From Phycisphaerales bacterium UBA7812 (GTDB lineage: Bacteria > Planctomycetota > Phycisphaerae > Phycisphaerales > UBA1924), in assembly GCA_002480345.1 (NCBI GenBank), contig DLBY01000104.1, forward strand, positions 16,411 through 54,160: DNA of 37,750 bases, given 5' to 3'. Positions 8,356 to 15,071 of this stretch are shown one piece after another. Each line of letters begins with the position of its first letter. The first letter of the stretch is position 1. The notes under the pieces are model-generated. The model had not been told where the DNA came from, ran no database searches, and saw only the letters and a program-made list of their open reading frames with translations. The position numbers were made by a program, and so were the translations under genes.

Positions 8356-8685
8356 ATGTCGGATATTCAACGCCAGCAGTGGATTTTTGAGCGAACCATC
8401 GAGATTTTTAAGGTAGTGGTAACAACAAGCCTTGGAATGATTGCTGCTATCGGCGTGTGGTCACAAGGTTCCCCAAATCGCGCACATCTTGGGGCTGCGA
8501 TTTGCTCAGTCCTTTCGTTCTTCTCTTGTCTCATACTATTGACCCTGTTCGGGTTCAACTTGCATCAGACAGAGCTTTACAGTCTTCCAAATCGAGTCCG
8601 GTTGCCGATGGTTTTTACCAGTCTATTTGTTATGGTATCTCAGGCTACCGCAGTTGCTTTGCTCCTAGTTGGGTTTTTTATCTAA
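8356..8685 (+). CDS. Three-helix membrane protein of unknown function in a low-GC patch
   Basis: The 109-residue protein has a polar start (MSDIQRQQWIFERTIEIF) and three hydrophobic segments: about 19-37, 44-68 and 84-109, the last ending in VALLLVGFFI at the C-terminus. The start ATG is seven bases after the kbl stop, and the GAGGA that could serve as Shine-Dalgarno overlaps that stop, so translation is linked to kbl. Base composition differs clearly from everything around it: AT-rich codons (ATT, TTT, AAA, CTA) are frequent, which suggests recent acquisition or unusual constraint. No family was recognised. Confidence 0.72.
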   Translation: MSDIQRQQWIFERTIEIFKVVVTTSLGMIAAIGVWSQGSPNRAHLGAAICSVLSFFSCLILLTLFGFNLHQTELYSLPNRVRLPMVFTSLFVMVSQATAVALLLVGFFI

Positions 8686-8698
8686 TTATTGTACATAA

Positions 8699-8704
8699 TA
8701 TAAT
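8699..8704 (+). promoter_or_regulatory. Candidate -10 element (TATAAT) in the AT-rich spacer
   Basis: A perfect TATAAT lies in the AT-rich stretch 8680-8765, between the low-GC membrane protein and the dehydrogenase. No good -35 was found at 16-18 bp, and AT-rich DNA produces such hexamers by chance. If active it would serve the dehydrogenase starting at 8829. Confidence 0.3.
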
Positions 8705-8828
8705 CGTGTAATGCGTACATTGCGGTGCATATACCTAGTTGTGTCCACAAAAAGATAAATGAGGAGTTGTGTCGGGCCTCAGGATTTGCGGTATGCATCT
8801 GTTTGGCTATCCGGTTACGCTTGGAAGG

Positions 8829-9917
8829 ATGCCACTCCGCTTCGCCATCATGGGCACCGGCAAGATCGCCGGCAAGGTCACGCCGTACATCCAACGCGCT
8901 GAGGGCTGCCGCGTCGTCGCCGCGGCCTCGCGGGACGCGAATCGTGCGCGCGCCTTCGCGTCCGAACTCGGCATCGGCGAGACCGCTGACGCCGGGTGCA
9001 CCTACGACGAACTGCTCGCCCGCGACGACATCGACGCGGTCTACATCACCCTGCCCAACGGCGATCACCCCGTCTGGAGCGAGCGCCTGCTCGAGGCGGG
9101 CAAGCATGTCCTGTGCGAGAAGCCGCTGTGCTGGACGCGGGCCCAGGCCGAGCGGCTGTTCGAGGTCGCGGGGGCGAACAGGCGCGTGCTCGCCGAGGCG
9201 TTCATGTATCTGCACAGCCCGCTGACGGCGGACGCGATCGCGCTGGCGCGCACCGCGATGCACGACCCGGACGCGTCGCCGATCGGCAGGCTCACCAAGA
9301 TCGTCGCGCGGTTCGACATCTCGATCGAGGACGGCTGGAAAGACACCCCCAAGTCCAACATCCGGTACAGCCGGGCGCTGGTGGGTGGTGCGCTGATGGA
9401 CCTGGGGTGCTACCCGGTCTCGTTTGCGCGCACGGTGACGGGCGAGACGCCGGCTTCGCTGGACGCGAGCGCGACGATGGTCGACCGGTTCGAGGGCAGC
9501 CCGCGCGACGGGTCGGACGCGGTGGACGGCGCTGCGTCGCTCACCGGCGCGTTCCCGTCGGGCGTCGCGTTCGACCTGTCCTGCTCGATGATCGAGCCCA
9601 TGAAAGACAACGGCGGGCGCGCGCCGGATGTGTTGGCCCGTCTCATCGGGGACAAGGGAGCGGCGGAGATCCGGGATTTCCCGCGTCCCGAGCGGATCCT
9701 GCTGATGGGCGAGCGGATCGAGGGGGGCGAGAAGTGGATCGACTCCCCCCTCGCGGACCCCGCGGAGGTGTACCGCCTGCAGGCGGAGTCGTTCGCGCGC
9801 GCGGCCGCGGAGGGCGGCGCCGCGAAGCCGAGCGGCGAGTGGTCGATCGAGCAGGCGGGCGTGCTGGAGCGGGCGCTGGAGGCGATCGGGCTGCGGTTCG
9901 ACGAGCCTGGGTGGTGA
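8829..9917 (+). CDS. Gfo/Idh/MocA family NAD(P)-dependent dehydrogenase
   Basis: The 362-residue product (from ATG 8829) has an N-terminal Rossmann fold with FAIMGTGKIAGK (GxGxxA) and the family hallmark VLCEKPL (about residues 96-102). The substrate domain includes AEAFMYLHSP and GGALMDLGCYPV. Such enzymes oxidise or reduce sugars and inositols, or act like trans-dihydrodiol dehydrogenase; the actual substrate cannot be read. The frame is open upstream to 8769, but the family usually starts just before the GxG motif. No convincing Shine-Dalgarno was seen for either start. It is followed by a REP-like palindrome. Confidence 0.88.
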   Translation: MPLRFAIMGTGKIAGKVTPYIQRAEGCRVVAAASRDANRARAFASELGIGETADAGCTYDELLARDDIDAVYITLPNGDHPVWSERLLEAGKHVLCEKPLCWTRAQAERLFEVAGANRRVLAEAFMYLHSPLTADAIALARTAMHDPDASPIGRLTKIVARFDISIEDGWKDTPKSNIRYSRALVGGALMDLGCYPVSFARTVTGETPASLDASATMVDRFEGSPRDGSDAVDGAASLTGAFPSGVAFDLSCSMIEPMKDNGGRAPDVLARLIGDKGAAEIRDFPRPERILLMGERIEGGEKWIDSPLADPAEVYRLQAESFARAAAEGGAAKPSGEWSIEQAGVLERALEAIGLRFDEPGW

Positions 9918-9927
9918 TGAATAGGGC

Positions 9928-10011
9928 GAGCCCGGAGCGTCAGCGACGGGTTGTGCGGTAACCGCAGATGCAGCTATCGCCGGTGCGACCCGTCGCTGAC
10001 GCTCCGGGCTC
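9928..10011. repeat. Planctomycete REP-like inverted repeat
   Basis: Two perfect 23-bp arms, 9928-9950 and 9989-10011, face each other and carry the core CCGGAGCGTCAGCGACGGG. The 38-bp middle holds a smaller hairpin (TGCGGT/ACCGCA at about 9954-9966). The element sits between the convergent dehydrogenase and truA. I associate palindromes of this word with planctomycete genomes, where they are spread through intergenic DNA. Here it could also act as a bidirectional terminator or RNA stabiliser. Confidence 0.8.
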
Positions 10012-10041
10012 CTTTCGGGGCGAGCGAGCGGGTCGCGGGCA

Positions 10042-10995
10042 TCAGTCCGCGTATCGGATCCACTCCAGCCGCAACCCCTGCGGCGGCAGCGTCGGCCCCG
10101 CGTTCTTCCGGTCATTCGATTCGAGGATCGCGGGGATCTGTTCCGGCGCGATCTTGCCGCGCCCGACTTCCATCAGCGTCCCCGCGATGATCCGCACCAT
10201 GTTGTAGAGGAACCCCGACCCCGAGACGCGGATCTGGAAACTCGCCGGTCCGCCCGCTGTCGTGATGTCCTCCACATCGCACGCGAAGACCTCGCGGATC
10301 GTGCTCTTCCGTCCGTGGCTTGCCTGGGCGAAGGCGACGAAGTCGCGCTCGCCGACGATCAGGCGCGCGGCGGCGCGCATCGGTTCGAGTTCGAGGTCGT
10401 GCCAGGTATGGAACACGAACCGCCGGTCCCACAGCGGGCGCACCTGGCCCGTCACGATCCGGTAGGTGTACTCCTTCGCGACCGCGCCGCCGATGGGGTC
10501 GAAATCCAGAGGAACCGTCTCGGCCCGCAGGCACAGGACATCTCTCGGCAGCGTGCCGTTGAGCGCGCGCACGAGGGCGTCCGTCCCGCGCTCCGCCGGC
10601 CAGCCCACGCCCTTCTCGGGGTCGGGCTGCGTCGTGAACGCCGCGACCTGCCCGCCCGGTTGCCCGAAGAAGGGCTCGCCCTCGGGAAAGAACCCTCCCG
10701 CGTGGACACCCGAATCCGTTCGGCTCGCACCCTTCAGGACGACGCGCTCGCGGAGGACGGTGCGCACCGCCCGCTCCACGGTGTCCTGCACCGTCCGCAT
10801 GGAGACGCGCCCCGGGGCGATGTCGTCGGGCGTGCTCGCGACGAGCTCGGGGTGCTCGCTGGCGGGGGGTTCCTGCTTCTGCCAGCCGTGGAAGTCGGTG
10901 CCCTCGTACGCGAGGGTGAGCTTGTAGCGGAAGCAGGCGGGCGGGTCGGCGTCGCTCGGCGCGGCTGGGCGGGTGTCGTCGGGTGCGGGCTCCAC
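10042..10995 (-). CDS. truA: tRNA pseudouridine synthase A
   Basis: TruA converts uridines 38-40 of the tRNA anticodon arm to pseudouridine. The 317-residue product shows LTLAYEGTDFHGWQ (about 26-39), the catalytic motif KGASRTDSGVHA with nucleophile Asp94, FDPIGGAVAKEYTYRI, RDFVAFAQA, and the C-terminal SGSGFLYNMVRIIAGTLMEVGRGK. Compared with E. coli it has an insert after HGWQ (about residues 40-66) and a second one around 100-130. The N-terminal 20 residues are poorly conserved, so the start could be slightly downstream. Confidence 0.95.
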   Translation of the reverse strand: MEPAPDDTRPAAPSDADPPACFRYKLTLAYEGTDFHGWQKQEPPASEHPELVASTPDDIAPGRVSMRTVQDTVERAVRTVLRERVVLKGASRTDSGVHAGGFFPEGEPFFGQPGGQVAAFTTQPDPEKGVGWPAERGTDALVRALNGTLPRDVLCLRAETVPLDFDPIGGAVAKEYTYRIVTGQVRPLWDRRFVFHTWHDLELEPMRAAARLIVGERDFVAFAQASHGRKSTIREVFACDVEDITTAGGPASFQIRVSGSGFLYNMVRIIAGTLMEVGRGKIAPEQIPAILESNDRKNAGPTLPPQGLRLEWIRYAD

Positions 10996-11198
10996 GCGGC
11001 AAGGGTAGTGGGGCGGCGGGGTGCACGGATCACCGAACCGAGCACAAACAGCGGTCGCGTGCGTCGTGCTTCACCCATCCGCGGAGCCCGCCTAGACTTG
11101 TTGTCCGGCGCGATGCGTGCGCCGGCAACGGGGCCGCGAGGGGGCGAGGCAGACGCGTCCGCCCGGTTCGGCCCGCCCAATCCAGAAGCGAGGTATGG

Positions 11199-12167
11199 AT
11201 GTCGAGCGATCCTCTTGACATGGTGATCGGGTCGGATTCGTCGGTCCAGCGCGACGAGGCGGAATCGACCAAGCTCTACGAGCAGGCCCTGGGGCTGCTG
11301 AAGGACAACGCGCGGACCGAGGGCATCGCGACGCTCCGCAAGGCGGTCGCGGCGGACCCCGAGAACGCGGACGCGCTGTTCCAGCTCGGCTACCAGCTCG
11401 ACCTGCTGGGCGAGGAAGAGGAGGCGATCGCGCTCTACGAGCGGTGCTGCGAGAAGCCCCCGGCGCCGATCCGGGCGCTGATGAACCTCGCGGTGCTCTG
11501 CGAGGACCGGGGCGATTACATCCGCGCCGAGCGGTGCCTGCGCCAGGTGCTCGACACCAACCCCAACCACGAGCGTGCCCGCCTGTTCATGAAGGATGTG
11601 CTCGCGAGCAAGGAGATGGTGATCGAGGAGGACCACGACCGGGACATCCTCAAGCGGCGCGCCCTGCTCGATACGCCGGTCACCGACTTCGAGCTCTCGG
11701 TCCGGGCGCGGACCTGCCTCAAGAAGATGAACATCCGCACGCTGGGCGATCTGCTCCGGATCACCGAGACCGAGCTGATGAGCTACAAGAACTTCGGCGA
11801 GTCGTCGCTCGAAGAAATCAAGAAGATGCTCTCGATGAAGGGCCTGCGCCTGGGCCAAGGCCTCGAGGACGCGCACCGGTCCGCGCGTCGTCAGATCATG
11901 GAACGCCTCAAGGGCTCGGGCAAGGAAGCGCTGCTCAACAAGCCCGTGGGCGATCTGCAGCTCTCCGTCCGCGCCCGCAAGGCGCTGCAGCTGCTCAACA
12001 TCCAGACGCTGGGCGACCTGTGCAGCCACACCGAGGCGGAGCTCATGGGCGTCAAGAACTTCGGCGCGACCTCGCTCACCGAGGTGCACGAGAAGCTCGG
12101 GGCGCTGGGCTTGGGCCTGCGCAACATCGAGGACGACGGCGTCGTCCCCGCGCCCGCCGAGGGCTGA
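11199..12167 (+). CDS. TPR protein with two RNA polymerase alpha-CTD-like domains
   Basis: In this 322-residue protein, residues 20-140 form about three tetratricopeptide repeats (AVAADPENADALFQLGYQLDLLGEEEEAIALYE and similar). Two copies of the alpha-subunit C-terminal helix-hairpin-helix domain follow: about 157-219 (ELSVRARTCLKKMNIRTLGDL...YKNFGESSLEEI) and about 246-309 (QLSVRARKALQLLNIQTLGDL...VKNFGATSLTEV). The Arg equivalent to E. coli Arg265, which contacts DNA, is kept in both (Arg169, Arg258), as is the NxG loop. The dimerising alpha N-terminal domain is absent, so this is not rpoA. A role binding DNA or transcription factors is inference. ATG 11199 has GAGG five bases upstream. A strong terminator follows. 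Confidence 0.88.
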   Translation: MSSDPLDMVIGSDSSVQRDEAESTKLYEQALGLLKDNARTEGIATLRKAVAADPENADALFQLGYQLDLLGEEEEAIALYERCCEKPPAPIRALMNLAVLCEDRGDYIRAERCLRQVLDTNPNHERARLFMKDVLASKEMVIEEDHDRDILKRRALLDTPVTDFELSVRARTCLKKMNIRTLGDLLRITETELMSYKNFGESSLEEIKKMLSMKGLRLGQGLEDAHRSARRQIMERLKGSGKEALLNKPVGDLQLSVRARKALQLLNIQTLGDLCSHTEAELMGVKNFGATSLTEVHEKLGALGLGLRNIEDDGVVPAPAEG

Positions 12168-12188
12168 TCCGCTTCGTTGAATTTCGTT

Positions 12189-12497
12189 CTACTCGCCCGA
12201 CGGTTCGCCGTCGGGTTTTTCATGGGCGGGTGGCGGCGTGTCGCGGTCTCCCGTCTTGCGGTAGTGCGCGCGCCCCGACGCGTACTGCTCCGCGGTGACG
12301 CGCAGCTCGGGGACCTGACCCGCCTTGTGCTGGGCGTGGAGTTTCTTGAGGATCGGCACGCACCACTGGCAGCCCGTCCCCGCGCCGAGGCACTCGCTGA
12401 TCAGGCTCGCGACGGGCGGGTCCTCGCGCCGGAGGTAGGCGCGGATCTTTCGCAGGCTGACATGGAAGCAGAGGCAGACCTCGTCGTCGGGCTTCAT
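12189..12497 (-). CDS. BFD-like [2Fe-2S]-binding protein
   Basis: The 102-residue protein resembles bacterioferritin-associated ferredoxin. The cluster ligands are CLC (Cys8, Cys10) and CQWC (Cys43, Cys46), set in VCLCFHVSLRKIRAYLR ... ISECLGAGTGCQWCVPILKKL; Cys36 is an extra cysteine. BFD domains bind a [2Fe-2S] cluster and pass electrons, for example to release iron from bacterioferritin. The C-terminal half (about 55-102) is polar and not conserved. No bacterioferritin gene is nearby. Its 3' end overlaps the terminator of the convergent TPR/alpha-CTD gene. Confidence 0.82.
   Translation of the reverse strand: MKPDDEVCLCFHVSLRKIRAYLRREDPPVASLISECLGAGTGCQWCVPILKKLHAQHKAGQVPELRVTAEQYASGRAHYRKTGDRDTPPPAHEKPDGEPSGE
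12196..12220 (+). terminator. Rho-independent terminator after the TPR/alpha-CTD gene
   Basis: CCCGACGG (12196-12203), loop TTCG, CCGTCGGG (12208-12215), then TTTTT (12216-12220). It lies 28 nt after the stop. The same bases are read on the other strand as the last codons (KPDGEPSGE) of the convergent BFD-like gene. Confidence 0.9.
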
Positions 12498-12529
12498 GCC
12501 CGCAGCCTAGCGGGCCGCACGCGGCGCAG

Positions 12530-12559
12530 AAAAAAGAGCCCGCGTCGCGACGCGGACTC
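12530..12559 (-). terminator. Rho-independent terminator of the CHRD gene
   Basis: On the minus strand a GC-rich stem (12536-12559, one G-T wobble) centred on TCGCGA is followed by six T residues (complement of 12530-12535). It lies 27 nt after the CHRD gene stop and upstream of the BFD-like gene, separating the two transcripts. Confidence 0.85.
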
Positions 12560-12586
12560 TCTCGATTGACTCGGCTGGATGGACGC

Positions 12587-13066
12587 TCAGCGCCGACGCC
12601 GGGCGGCGCACAGGCCCGCGAGCCCGATCGCGCCGAGCCCCGCGGGCGCGGGGACGACGAAGATCTGCCCGCGGATCTCGCCGCCGGGGTGGGCGCTGGT
12701 GTGGAAGTTCGCGTAGAAGTTGCCCGCGAACAGGTCCGTGACATTCTCGCTGGTCAGGTTGGTCCAGACCGCCGACCCCGAGAGCGGCCACCCGCCTCCC
12801 GGGTCGTTGAACCCGAAGACGACGCCTCCCGATTGCCCCAGCGGGGCGCGGTGGATGTGGGAGACGGTCTGGTCACCCAGCAGCGGGCCCGTGATGTCCC
12901 ATGAGAAACTGAAGGTGTTCGCGACGCTGTCGTACTCGCCCGTCAGCACACCCGTCGCGGTGCTGGGGGTGCCCGACTGCGCGCCGTCGATGGTGGCTTC
13001 GAATGCGGTGACGCCCGCGAGGGCGCCCGAGGCGCCCGCGGCGATGACCAGTGCGGCGGTCTTCAT
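12587..13066 (-). CDS. Exported CHRD-domain protein with PEP-CTERM-like sorting tail
   Basis: The 159-residue protein starts with a signal peptide (MKTAALVIAAGASGALAG). A CHRD domain follows (about 22-136): TGEYDSVANTFSFSWDITG, the SHIHRAP motif with His70 and His72, and YANFHTSAHPGGEIRGQI (118-135). It ends VPAPAGLGAIGLAGLCAARRRR-like (138-159): a short Pro/Ala signal, a hydrophobic helix and an Arg cluster. This is the architecture of PEP-CTERM proteins processed by exosortase/archaeosortase-type enzymes. CHRD domains occur in secreted proteins of unclear function. AAGGAG precedes ATG 13066 at a normal distance. No exosortase gene is in the window. Confidence 0.85.
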   Translation of the reverse strand: MKTAALVIAAGASGALAGVTAFEATIDGAQSGTPSTATGVLTGEYDSVANTFSFSWDITGPLLGDQTVSHIHRAPLGQSGGVVFGFNDPGGGWPLSGSAVWTNLTSENVTDLFAGNFYANFHTSAHPGGEIRGQIFVVPAPAGLGAIGLAGLCAARRRR

Positions 13067-13104
13067 GATTCAGTCTCCTTCTCTGTGCGATCTCCGAGAA
13101 CCCG

Positions 13105-13121
13105 CGCGGCGACACGCCGCG
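13105..13121. repeat. Small perfect hairpin upstream of the CHRD gene
   Basis: CGCGGCG-ACA-CGCCGCG lies 38 bp upstream of the CHRD start and could be in its leader. It has no T run. The remaining intergenic DNA up to 13279 (about 160 bp) shows no further gene; it includes a somewhat AT-richer patch (13225-13275) where a CHRD promoter could lie, but no clear -35/-10 pair was seen. Confidence 0.4.
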
Positions 13122-13279
13122 GGACTCGACAGTCTCTCCCCGATCAGGTCCCGCGCCGCGTGCCGTGTTGCCGGAATCGCGAACAATTCTCATGCGACAC
13201 GCCCGAAGCGGTGGCGAGAGGGCGGTCAGAATCAGATTTGTCGCGAACGCAAGCGATCTGGAGATTTGATTTCGCGGGC

Positions 13280-14035
13280 TCAGGCGTCGCGCAGACCTTC
13301 GAGGATCTCAAGCACGCCCGCGATCTCGGGTTCATCCGAGACAAGATCGGCGGAGGGCTTGAGATTCTCGTCCGCGTTCGAGGGGCACGCGAAGAAGGCG
13401 ACATGCTCGCGGATCGCGAGATCGCCCATCGTGTCCCCGATCCCCGCGAGGCGGTCGCGTGTCAGGCCTGTATGCGCCATGAACCGCTCGATGCCGGTCG
13501 CCTTGGAGACATGCTCGAGATCGCAGTTGATCCAGTGCCAGGTGCTGCTCACGCGGAAGGGCCAGCCGCGTTCCGCGAAGGCGTCGCGCAGGACGGGTTC
13601 GAGGCTCTTGAGGTAGGGCGTGTCGGGGTGGTAGAGGGAGATCGAGCAGGCCTTGCCGGGCTGCTGGCTGACGGGCCCGTTGGGGTTGCCCGCGCCGAAC
13701 TCGGCTTCGAGCCACGCTTCGGCCTCGTGGACGATGGCGACCTGCTCGGGGGTGATGCGGGGGTCGCGGTCGAAGCGGTTGGTGTCGCTGTGCCAGAGCC
13801 AGACGCCCATCTCGCAGATGACGGGGAGCGTGCGCACGCCGATGAGGCGGGCCATCGCCTCGGCGTAGGGCAGCGGGCGCCCCGAGCAGAGCGTGACGAC
13901 GGGCCGGTCCCCGGTCTCGTGGGCGAGGCGGTTGTACTCCGCGAGCGCGGCGAGGCGGGTCGCCTCCAGCGGCCCGTGGCTCTCGGGCCCCAGGCACCCG
14001 TCGATGTCGCAGATCACGGCGTCGAAGCGTGGCAT
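13280..14035 (-). CDS. HAD-superfamily phosphatase (Cof/sucrose-phosphatase type)
   Basis: The 251-residue protein starts MPRFDAVICDIDGCLG, with motif I Asp10 and Asp12 followed by Gly13. Motif II-like VTLCSGRP lies around residue 50, and the motif IV-like GIGDTMGDLAI near residue 205. A C2-type cap lies between. This pattern fits HAD-IIB phosphatases such as phosphoglycolate, sucrose-phosphate or mannosyl-3-phosphoglycerate phosphatases; the substrate is not evident. ATG 14035 is chosen because motif I normally starts within the first dozen residues. The neighbouring DUF1643 gene upstream is co-oriented, with a 13-bp gap, suggesting an operon. Confidence 0.85.
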   Translation of the reverse strand: MPRFDAVICDIDGCLGPESHGPLEATRLAALAEYNRLAHETGDRPVVTLCSGRPLPYAEAMARLIGVRTLPVICEMGVWLWHSDTNRFDRDPRITPEQVAIVHEAEAWLEAEFGAGNPNGPVSQQPGKACSISLYHPDTPYLKSLEPVLRDAFAERGWPFRVSSTWHWINCDLEHVSKATGIERFMAHTGLTRDRLAGIGDTMGDLAIREHVAFFACPSNADENLKPSADLVSDEPEIAGVLEILEGLRDA

Positions 14036-14048
14036 GGGCGGAGGGTAG

Positions 14049-14591
14049 TCATTTCGCCAGCACGGGCCATTCCGACGGAGCCGTGTAAGGCACGAACGGC
14101 GCATCCGCGCGCAGGTAGAGCGGGTGCTTCGGCAGCCCGGCCTTCGTCACCCCAAGGCACACAGGCTCGCACACGCCTTCGAGCAGCGAGAGCACCGCGT
14201 CGTGCCGCCCGAGGTGCGTCCCATGCGTGCCCCAGGCGAGGACGACCCGGTCCGCGTCGCGCGCGACGCGGACGAGCGCGTCGTCGTTGCCGGGGCCCAC
14301 CGGGTCGGGCTGGGCCTTCATGTCCTTCGGGTCCGTCGCCCGGTAGGCGAAGGCGTTGAGCATCACGAACCGCCCGAAGCCCTCCCGCGCGGCGTAGCCG
14401 ATGCAGCGGCGGACCGTCGGGTCGTCGGTCGTCGCGGTGGCGGTGGAGGGGTTGAGCCCGATGAACGCGAGCGTGCGCCGGGCGTTCCCAAGGTCCGGAT
14501 CGATCGCTTCTGGATTCATCGCCCGCGTGAGGGTGTACCGATACCGCTTGCAGGAGGAGTATTCCGCTTCGCCTGTGGTCCAGAGCCGCAT
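14049..14591 (-). CDS. DUF1643 domain protein
   Basis: The 180-residue protein fits DUF1643. It has an aromatic start (YSSCKRYRYTLTRAM), IGLNPSTAT (44-52), DDPTVRRCIGYA (56-67), FVMLNAFAYRATDPKDM (75-91), VVLAWGTHG and the C-terminal LGVTKAGLPKHPLYL. The family is of unknown biochemical function, and its members are usually single-domain cytosolic proteins. ATG 14591 gives the family's usual N-terminus (MRLWTTGEAEYSSCKRYRY); the longer frame is antisense to the zinc-ribbon gene. The start faces the divergent zinc-ribbon gene only 31 bp away. Confidence 0.85.
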   Translation of the reverse strand: MRLWTTGEAEYSSCKRYRYTLTRAMNPEAIDPDLGNARRTLAFIGLNPSTATATTDDPTVRRCIGYAAREGFGRFVMLNAFAYRATDPKDMKAQPDPVGPGNDDALVRVARDADRVVLAWGTHGTHLGRHDAVLSLLEGVCEPVCLGVTKAGLPKHPLYLRADAPFVPYTAPSEWPVLAK

Positions 14592-14622
14592 CGTGGGCCA
14601 CCTTACCCGGTACCGTGAGACG

Positions 14623-15060
14623 ATGGCGGACGACCTGCTCTTCCAATTCCTCCGCGACCACGATGCGGAGTGCTCGGTTTGCGGGTACGAGCTGCGCGGG
14701 CTGACGACGCGCGTCTGCCCTGAATGCGGCGCCGAGATCGAACTCGGCGTCCGCGCGACCGATCCGAGGCTTCGGATCTGGATTGCGGGACTGATCACGG
14801 TGAGCCTGCCAATGGGTTTCTTTGTGATCTTCTTGGCATTCATCGGGATCGCCCTCCTCGTCGGCGTGGGAGCGCCGCCGATCGGGGAGTGCTGGCCCAT
14901 GATCGCGGGCGTTGTCGTCGGTGCGGCCTCGATCGCCTTGCTTCTGGTCTTCCGTCGACGGTTCCGGATGCTGGCGAAGCACACGCGGTTCGCCATTGTC
15001 GGGATTCTCAATCTCGCGATGGTCGGGCTCGTTTCCTATCAAGCCTGGCTCATCATGTAG
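14623..15060 (+). CDS. Zinc-ribbon membrane protein
   Basis: The 145-residue protein has an N-terminal zinc ribbon with two knuckles, CSVCGYELRGL (Cys17, Cys20) and CPECGAEIE (Cys32, Cys35). Hydrophobic segments follow: about 52-82 (probably two helices or one long helix with a break), 92-110 and 122-140. The CGYxLRGL...CPECG pattern is common in planctomycete proteins of unknown function that combine a ribbon with membrane helices. It is divergent from the DUF1643 gene and convergent with cydB, with only 11 bp between. Confidence 0.75.
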   Translation: MADDLLFQFLRDHDAECSVCGYELRGLTTRVCPECGAEIELGVRATDPRLRIWIAGLITVSLPMGFFVIFLAFIGIALLVGVGAPPIGECWPMIAGVVVGAASIALLLVFRRRFRMLAKHTRFAIVGILNLAMVGLVSYQAWLIM

Positions 15061-15071
15061 CGGACACCCGC

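Noticed and set aside
10983..11198. N-terminal extension of the TPR/alpha-CTD protein
   Set aside because: The frame is open further upstream but reads Arg/Gly-rich non-conserved sequence; ATG 11199 has a Shine-Dalgarno and begins the plausible protein.
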